DNA from: Varroa destructor
Taxonomy: Eukaryota > Arthropoda > Arachnida > Mesostigmata > Varroidae
Length of the DNA: 64,000 nucleotides
Reading direction: 5' to 3'
Assembly: GCF_002443255.2 (NCBI RefSeq)
Contig: NW_019211455.1
Span: 48,357,489 to 48,421,488, forward strand
The translations under genes were made by a program, and so were the position numbers. Shown in pieces: positions 58,028 to 64,000 of the stretch. Under the pieces are notes generated by a model that saw only the letters and a program-made list of their open reading frames with translations, did no database searches and was not told where the DNA came from. Within the stretch, counting starts at the first letter, position 1, and each line of letters begins with the position of its first letter.

Positions 58028-58207
58028 CGAAACGTGCGTTGCACAACGTGACAATGAATGGACACCCCGGCGAGATAACTTGCCAACCACTAACGGCCCA
58101 CGGGCTACTCCGTACGGTCGTCTAACGGCCAATATTAATAAGTCGCTGTCGTCCCTCGTCCCCCCACCGTGCTCCATACGGTACACCCGCTTCTCGTTGC
58201 GGGACAT
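58028..58207 (-). CDS. candidate first coding exon, ATG to GTAAGT (60 codons)
   Basis: On the minus strand ATG in good context (AACGCCATGTCC) opens exactly 60 codons to a consensus donor, TTTCG/GTAAGT, in phase 0. The peptide is basic and polar (SRNEKRVYRMEHGGGTRDDS) with a short hydrophobic patch (DLLILAV), then RRPYGVARGPLVVGKLSRRG. The bases are GC-richer than the flanks, as expected of a 5' exon. The next exon was not found. One of the better start-plus-donor coincidences here. Confidence 0.34.
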
Positions 58208-58259
58208 GGCGTTATGCCCTGTCACAGGCAACTAGGCTGTTTGTCCCAAGGCGAAGCGG

Positions 58260-60680
58260 TACGCTAACTTTTGTTCTCTTTTAATATAGTGACATATCTA
58301 GCCAAGTGTAGCGTTGTCTGCCAATTTTCTTCCGATTCCTCCATCTCTATGGCGTCGTTTGGAGAGGTAGAGCAGGGGGCAACTACGAGACGGACGGTTT
58401 AGCTGGAGTTTAGCACGGATAGTTTAGAATTAGGCTGATCTAAACCTGGCCTTCAACTTTTCGAAGCTCTTAAGAACTAAGCATTTGCGACGCGGATAAG
58501 AGAATACCTTTTACAAGAGTAATCCTGCTTGATTGAATAGTTGACCAAAATGTGTGACTCAAAAGAGCTTACTTATATCTAGCGCTAATAGAAGACTTAG
58601 GAGGTAGTTCGGTCGCGTTAAGCTTAGGATGAACCCTACCTACACTGCTCAGGCGTAGAATCCAATGAAACTAAAAAAGGTTTACAGTAGGCGGATGGCC
58701 AAAGGCAAAAGCGAAGGCATAGACTTTTTTGATTGTATGGATCTTTACATATGCAATAAAGGTTAGCCTAACTGCGTTCCTAACGAGTAGGAAGAAATTA
58801 ATTACGCGTCATTTTAAAGAGAATATTACTATTAACCCAGACATCTCGTATCGAATTAAGAACATTTATTAGATTGGTGCAATCTCGCGAGCATTTATTA
58901 CTACAATTATATATTAGATCGATTGATTCAAAAGTGTTTGACAGTTATTATTGTATAAACATGGAACTCGAAGATATCCTGTATACTAGTCTCTTCACGA
59001 TAGTTTTAAACTTAACGAAGAAGCTATTTTCGCAAATAGTACCGAACTATACTATACAAGGACGCTACCGAAGATTCACTGGAGCTACATCAAAGACATC
59101 GTAAACATGCTATGAAGTTTGCTGGATCGGTGAAGTGGCTAAAGGTACTAATAATACCAGTTACTTCAGCCTGTCTATGGAAGCTGTTGCACAAATTGAC
59201 CGGGTTTAGCTTCTTTCTGATTGCAGGTGATGAGCATATGGGTCTTGTAGAAGAACAATGGCATTCTTTCGCTCTTTCTTAAAGCCTTTGTCTATGTCAA
59301 CAGGGTAGATGAACAATAGCACCTAGTACAATGAAAATGTGTAATGGGTTATAGCGTTTAAGTCATTAAGAAACTTCACGTAGTTACTACAATGCTATAA
59401 GTTTTATAGTGCATCTCATCGGCAGGTGATCACTCGCCAAAGCTTCTCTGACTTGTACAGTCACCATTTCGACAAGCAGAATTAAGTCGGCTCCCAGCTA
59501 TCCACTCGAGCTGACAATTAGCTGTTCTAACCCCGTAGCATTTTTTTCCCGTAAGTGTATTTCGTAATTCTAATTAGAGAGCAAATAATAGTAGCTCCTT
59601 GAACGTGTGTCCGGTACCTTAAGGTCGCTCAGTTTTACTGGATTCGCCCCACAGGCTAGCACGAACTTAATGCAAAGTCCTGTTGTATAGCTTCATACAG
59701 TTTTGTAGGCCCCGTCTGCAACGAGAAGCTGTTACTGACCATTCGGGCATTGGCACAAAGCAGAACCTCGTTGGACACCGACCACTGCTTTAGAGGGAAG
59801 CAGGGGAAAGATCGCTTTGGATAAAGAATTTTGGTGCTGAGTATGCCCTCTTTTGCTTGACGAGACGCTGTATCTTTCGGAGTAGCCTATCAAAGGATTG
59901 CGAGCGATATCACTGTCAATGGTCACTACAGTTTCAATTGTGTTTACCTTCTAGCTAGCTAAATAACACACTGAAAAATCCGTTCTTACAAATTGGACTG
60001 CATTTAAATATAACTATGACCGGTTTAATGATCCGCAATTTTACCGAAGAAACTCCTCACAAATATTTGCATTTTGCGATATAAATGTAAATCGTCGCTT
60101 TTTTTTTCTGGCGAAAGATGTTGCTTATTTGTTTTTTTTTCCGTATTTTGCGAGATAACGCCGCGTCGTTAATTAGGCTTTTCTGGGCTCTATAGATGCT
60201 ATATGAATTTTTTTCGCTTACTTCATAAAACTTCAACCATATCAATTACGTTTATATATATATATATATCAAAACACTTATTTACATATTATGTAGCGTT
60301 AAAAGTTCTGTTAAATTTTAATCGACAGAAAAGGGCAAAAGCTCAATTCCATTACATTGTTTAATATAATTTATTTGACTGTTCTCGTTTACTAGTGTTA
60401 TGCAGTATCTACGTCTCTTATTGAAGTAGGCAGTAAGAATTTACATATATATATACACGGGTAAATCGACACGACCTGGATACAATATGCTCTTCGTAAT
60501 GCCCGTAAAAAATATAGCGTGTATGTGGACCACTCGTGATGACATCGCTCGTTTTAGACACAATTGAGGGTCTGCGCGTCAGATCAAAAAAATCTTCCCA
60601 TTTCGGTTCGGTGATCAGTCGTCTATGACTTCCGAGCTATTCGTTCCGAGCAACGCAGCCGCACTGAAAATGTAACTTTA
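58260..60680. other. AT-rich non-coding stretch before the gap
   Basis: Short frames only. T-rich runs at 60099-60140 and a TA repeat at 60252-60269. No hairpin or gene signal seen. Confidence 0.65.
60252..60269. repeat. (TA)9 microsatellite
   Basis: Uninterrupted TA units. Confidence 0.9.
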
Positions 60681-60792
60681 TATATNNNNNNNNNNNNNNN
60701 NNNNNNNNNNNNNNNNNNNNNNNNNNNNNNNNNNNNNNNNNNNNNNNNNNNNNNNNNNNNNNNNNNNNNNNNNNNNNNNNNNNNNTATATAT
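60681..60792. other. assembly gap (100 N) inside a TA repeat
   Basis: Exactly 100 N (60686-60785), flanked on both sides by TATAT. The round length suggests a placeholder of unknown true size, and the flanks suggest a long TA microsatellite that assembly or sequencing could not cross. Confidence 0.95.
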
Positions 60793-60992
60793 AAGTTCCT
60801 TACTATAATGAGAAAAGTAAATAAAAAGTACCAGCTATCCATGGTATTGTATCCTGTTAGCCATTTTCAGGCCATGACCAATCTGTCTGTAGATGACTCG
60901 TTAACTGATCGTCAATCCTGCCCCTTCTCGTGAATCATCAAGTCGCATTAACATAGATAGGGCGAACTATCAGCCGAAATAGTTTTTTTCGA

Positions 60993-61286
60993 GTGAACGA
61001 ATTAAACTGCGAGCAAAAAGCTAACAGCGCCCAACAAGTGTCGTCAACCCTGATTGCGTTCTACGTTTGCGTGCTGCATCGGCTTCTTATTAGCGTCCAC
61101 CCCCTAAAGCCCGGGAACGGGAGGTATGAGGGAGCCAATGAAGGCGAAACTACTACTGCGGCCATTTCAGGTTCTGTGTACCTCGGCTTCTGCCTTGAAG
61201 TCAAAAGCACGCGTTTGCTTAACGCGTCCCAAAGGAGCACTTTTACTGTGCCCTGTATGATCACGCTCCTGGCAATGGTGGACTGA
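60993..61286 (+). CDS. candidate exon/ORF, Ala/Thr/Gly-rich (97 codons)
   Basis: An open frame of 97 codons to TGA starts after GTTTTTTTCGAG, a possible but non-CAG acceptor. First codon positions are purine-biased. It shows a helix-like hydrophobic segment (STLIAFYVCVLHRLLISV), a polar stretch (NGRYEGANEGETTTAAIS) and a second hydrophobic part. No ATG near the start. Antisense is open for 67 codons. No family recognised. Confidence 0.25.
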   Translation: MNELNCEQKANSAQQVSSTLIAFYVCVLHRLLISVHPLKPGNGRYEGANEGETTTAAISGSVYLGFCLEVKSTRLLNASQRSTFTVPCMITLLAMVD

Positions 61287-61308
61287 ACTCAAGAATTGAG
61301 GGCGTTGG

Positions 61309-61326
61309 TGTTGTTGTTGTTGTTGT
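61309..61326. repeat. (TTG)n trinucleotide repeat
   Basis: About six TTG units. Confidence 0.85.
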
Positions 61327-61840
61327 ATGTGTACCAACTATGCGCTGTGAAGGTCTAGCGTCATACCGGTGGTAGTAGAAAAGAATATTATTGTTTTTAT
61401 TACCATGCGGTCCAAGTAATAGTGGCCTAAACTAGAGCGTCCCCTATTAACCAGTCAATTTTCAAGGGACATCGCGCCGCTGCTTTAAAAGCAGGTTTAT
61501 GCTAACGAATATGAAGGGGGCTGTAATGACGAAGCAGTGTTTGGCTTTCTAAAGAGATTAAATGCAAGAGATCCGACTTTTTAAGAGATTCGTATTCTCA
61601 GAAGGATACGATGCCAGCGCGCACCTAAGTGACAGCTAAGTGAAGCCAGCTGAAGTTACACCAAGTCATTAACTGACGCATAAGTTCTACGTACGGACAC
61701 ATGCATTGCCTTGAAAACGTTTAAAATAATATGTATATTTATATATAATAAAATCACTTGTAATCCAGCATAGATTCGTTTGATGTTAAGTAAGGAATAT
61801 GGCGAACCCTTGACAGTTTTAGTAAAACTTCACGCGTACA

Positions 61841-62080
61841 ATGGCACTATGGTTACAATTTCCGTTTCGGCTCCAATGCTTCCGTTATTCGGTCCATCGC
61901 TGTGAAATTTTATTCAACGTGCGTTGTGTGCGTACGTACCCTCCTACAATCCTCGCGTTCCCTCGTGAATTCCCAGATCTTCCTAAGCCATCAAAGTGCT
62001 TTCACGCTGCGGTGCTGTCCCGTTTGACAAGTCGCGATACTTTTAAATCAGTAAATACTAGAACTGTTGGTAAACGTTGA
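61841..62080 (+). CDS. candidate ATG ORF in strong start context (79 codons)
   Basis: ATG in near-ideal context (TACAATGGCA) opens 79 codons to TGA. The product is basic with several cysteines (QCFRYSVHRCEILFNVRCV) and a proline-rich middle. A donor-like GTTG/GTAAAC occurs three codons before the stop. No family recognised. Confidence 0.23.
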   Translation: MALWLQFPFRLQCFRYSVHRCEILFNVRCVRTYPPTILAFPREFPDLPKPSKCFHAAVLSRLTSRDTFKSVNTRTVGKR

Positions 62081-62218
62081 ATCATCCACCTGTATCCGGT
62101 CGGTCGTTTGACTTCTTGTCTCTACGATCCCTCTACTTCGTCTCTCTACTTATGCTTAGTTTCGACCTAGGGAAAAATAGCTAATAACTCTGCGTTGCTC
62201 ATCCACTTTTGATTAGAA

Positions 62219-62434
62219 ATGTTACCTAGAAGAGCTTTCGAGAATAGTCACCGTAAAACAGGTAAAGGTAGAATCAGGCGTTTGAATTCGAAAAGTTCGA
62301 CGTGCGGTGAGAACAGAAAATACATGCACGTTACGATATATTGTTCTGGGCTACTGCTTTTCCTACATTCGACCGTTCCATTTTGCACTTTCATCATAAC
62401 CGCCAAAAGTCTTTTGCTTTCCCTGCAATGTTAA
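62219..62434 (+). CDS. candidate small ORF, basic N-terminus and hydrophobic tail (71 codons)
   Basis: A true ATG opens 71 codons to TAA. The first half is very basic (RRAFENSHRKTGKGRIRRL) and ends near a donor-like GTGCG/GTGAGA. The second half is hydrophobic and, if spliced out, would not be translated. Confidence 0.18.
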   Translation: MLPRRAFENSHRKTGKGRIRRLNSKSSTCGENRKYMHVTIYCSGLLLFLHSTVPFCTFIITAKSLLLSLQC

Positions 62435-62458
62435 ATCGCTTGTTGTTCTTTCCATATA

Positions 62459-62475
62459 CCCCCCCCCCCCCCCCC
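62459..62475. repeat. poly(C) run, 17 nt
   Basis: Seventeen consecutive C residues, the longest G/C homopolymer in the window. Confidence 0.93.
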
Positions 62476-63154
62476 TGCGTCATGAGATAGTAACGTATGC
62501 CAGCAGGACTTGGTTGCTAGACAAAGATCCTGTAAACTATCCATACGGTTGCTGAAAAGTTACTAGCCTTGTTCTACAAACGTATTTCCATTTAGCAAAT
62601 GGCTGTAGCGCCCTTTCTCACCAATTCGTTCTTTTCGATGCAAGTTCTCATGCAATATAACAGCCGGTGATAGTTTCAGCTTCTGCACCTTGAAAAAAAA
62701 TGGGCGGATGTCCTCTCAGTAAAACTCAGCTAGAGTCCAGAAAACATTACACATAGGGGTAAAGAAAAACAACCAGAGAGCTGTATAGGACGTGTATCAT
62801 AGGGTTTTACTGCATCTATAGGAGAACCCCGTTTTTCTTTGTAGGTCGACCTCCACTTGAACTTAATTCAACTAAGTGTAAGCACAGCCTAACCATAAAA
62901 GCCAGTGAAAATTTAAAGGCAGGAGCTGAAGTCGTCGAGATGAGAAAAATATAATTAGACATCCTTTGCAAAAAATCTTTTACGATCATATCTTTCGCTC
63001 CGCCTACAACACTGATTTATTGAACTCTTTATATTCGGTTTATGTTTCTGTCGTAGAAACGTCACAAGTGACGTCCTTCTAAGAATAGAAAACTCCTATT
63101 CAGACGCCAGTAAATTCCCTGGGTTTCATATCTGGGCAGATAGCGATCGCCCAA

Positions 63155-63364
63155 ATGAAAATATCAAAAGTGCCTTTCATTAATTTTTGTTCGGAAATCC
63201 AGCCGGTTGTTCACCGTCAACACATTCTTCTTCGATTTGCCACCGTAAAGCTTCGGTTCTTTCAGATCTTCAGCCTGGTCTCTATTTTAAGAGGCGCCTA
63301 TTCTCGGCATCTACGCAAAATTCGGCCGGCGTTTGTTGCTCCTGTAGACGCCGACTCACACTGA
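63155..63364 (+). CDS. candidate small basic ORF (69 codons)
   Basis: A true ATG opens 69 codons to TGA; basic and amphipathic (TVKLRFFQIFSLVSILRG). An internal acceptor (CTTCGGTTCTTTCAG) could start an exon in the same frame. A second plus frame (63187-63384) overlaps. No family recognised. Confidence 0.17.
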   Translation: MKISKVPFINFCSEIQPVVHRQHILLRFATVKLRFFQIFSLVSILRGAYSRHLRKIRPAFVAPVDADSH

Positions 63365-63479
63365 CCCCAAGCGGAAAAATATAATCGAATGAAACATAAA
63401 TAAGAGAATAAGTTATACTCGTAGCTCTGCACTGTTGCAGCGCGCTGTTCCGCTGTCCTTGGAAAGCGTCAAGCAAAAG

Positions 63480-64000
63480 TAACTGGAGCCGTAGGGTAAG
63501 AAAGCAAAGGATCGGTCGAACCTGTTTTCTAGCGGCAGTTTCGAGCGAGTGTTAAGGTGCCTCGGCAGGAATCTTGAACCTTAGGATCGGCGTATTACAT
63601 AGTACAGGAGAAAATGAGAAGGCTGATAGTCAATAGTGATATGAGACAAGCCTAGATTTATTTCGATAACTTCGAAAGCTTTCTGGCTGATTAAGTAACA
63701 GCGTATTTGTACGCTGAGGCCAACTACGAGGATGGTTGGTCTGATCCATCAAAAGTAGGCATAAGGCGGCAGCATTAAAAAAAGCAATTTATACGCGTCG
63801 TTTACTGGGTGCGTATTTAAACGTACCGATAAATTATCTTTTGGACGTCTCCGCCATATTCTGTTTACATTTTTTTTTGGCATTTATTGCTTTTTATTTC
63901 TTTGCTAGGGGATAGAAGGGGCCTAAGACAATGGAACAGGTCAATTGCCTACTTACGTTTAGTTTTATGCGGAGTAGTATCTCCGGTTCAAATACAAGGT
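63480..64000. other. window end, nothing seen
   Basis: No frame above 60 codons and no notable repeat. Confidence 0.75.

Noticed and set aside
1..64000. CRISPR arrays, bacterial operons or phage genes
   Set aside because: No regularly spaced direct repeats, no long ORFs, and microsatellite-rich eukaryotic texture throughout.

Overview
This window looks like non-coding DNA from a eukaryote, most likely an arthropod and possibly a parasitiform mite such as Varroa. That placement is a guess from texture: roughly 40% GC by eye, CpG not depleted, many TA dinucleotide microsatellites, frequent homopolymer runs, and a 100-N scaffold gap inside a TA repeat. No bacterial operon structure, rRNA, tRNA, CRISPR array or recognisable mobile-element protein was seen.

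No gene here can be named. The longest open frame is 124 codons. With stop codons expected at about 6% of codons, six frames over 64 kb should yield a few open frames of that length by chance, so the ORF spectrum is what non-coding DNA gives. The window is therefore best read as a long intron or intergenic region that may hold scattered small exons.

The CDS entries are candidate exons. I chose them because an open frame coincides with an in-frame ATG in good context, a strong acceptor (pyrimidine tract plus CAG/TAG), a consensus donor (GTRAG), or a downstream AATAAA. None matched a family I recognise, and good-looking frames turn up on both strands in several places. Confidences are low on purpose and the list should be treated as hypotheses.

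Layout. 1-20 kb holds scattered weak candidates, with a GC-rich patch at 14.0-14.8 kb. 20-27 kb holds several plus-strand candidates, the best being an ATG-initiated membrane exon at 23977 and a terminal exon at 26278. 27-37 kb is AT-rich and sparse, with a (TA)27 tract and an 18-bp-stem hairpin at 33.5 kb. 37-42 kb and 45-55 kb have the densest run of plus-strand candidates and a GC-rich cluster of three stem-loops at 48.9-49.1 kb. 55-64 kb holds an ATG-initiated minus-strand exon at 58.2 kb, the gap, and a few ORFs. About 1.5 kb stretches at 31.8-33.4 and 42.0-43.7 kb have no notable ORF at all.
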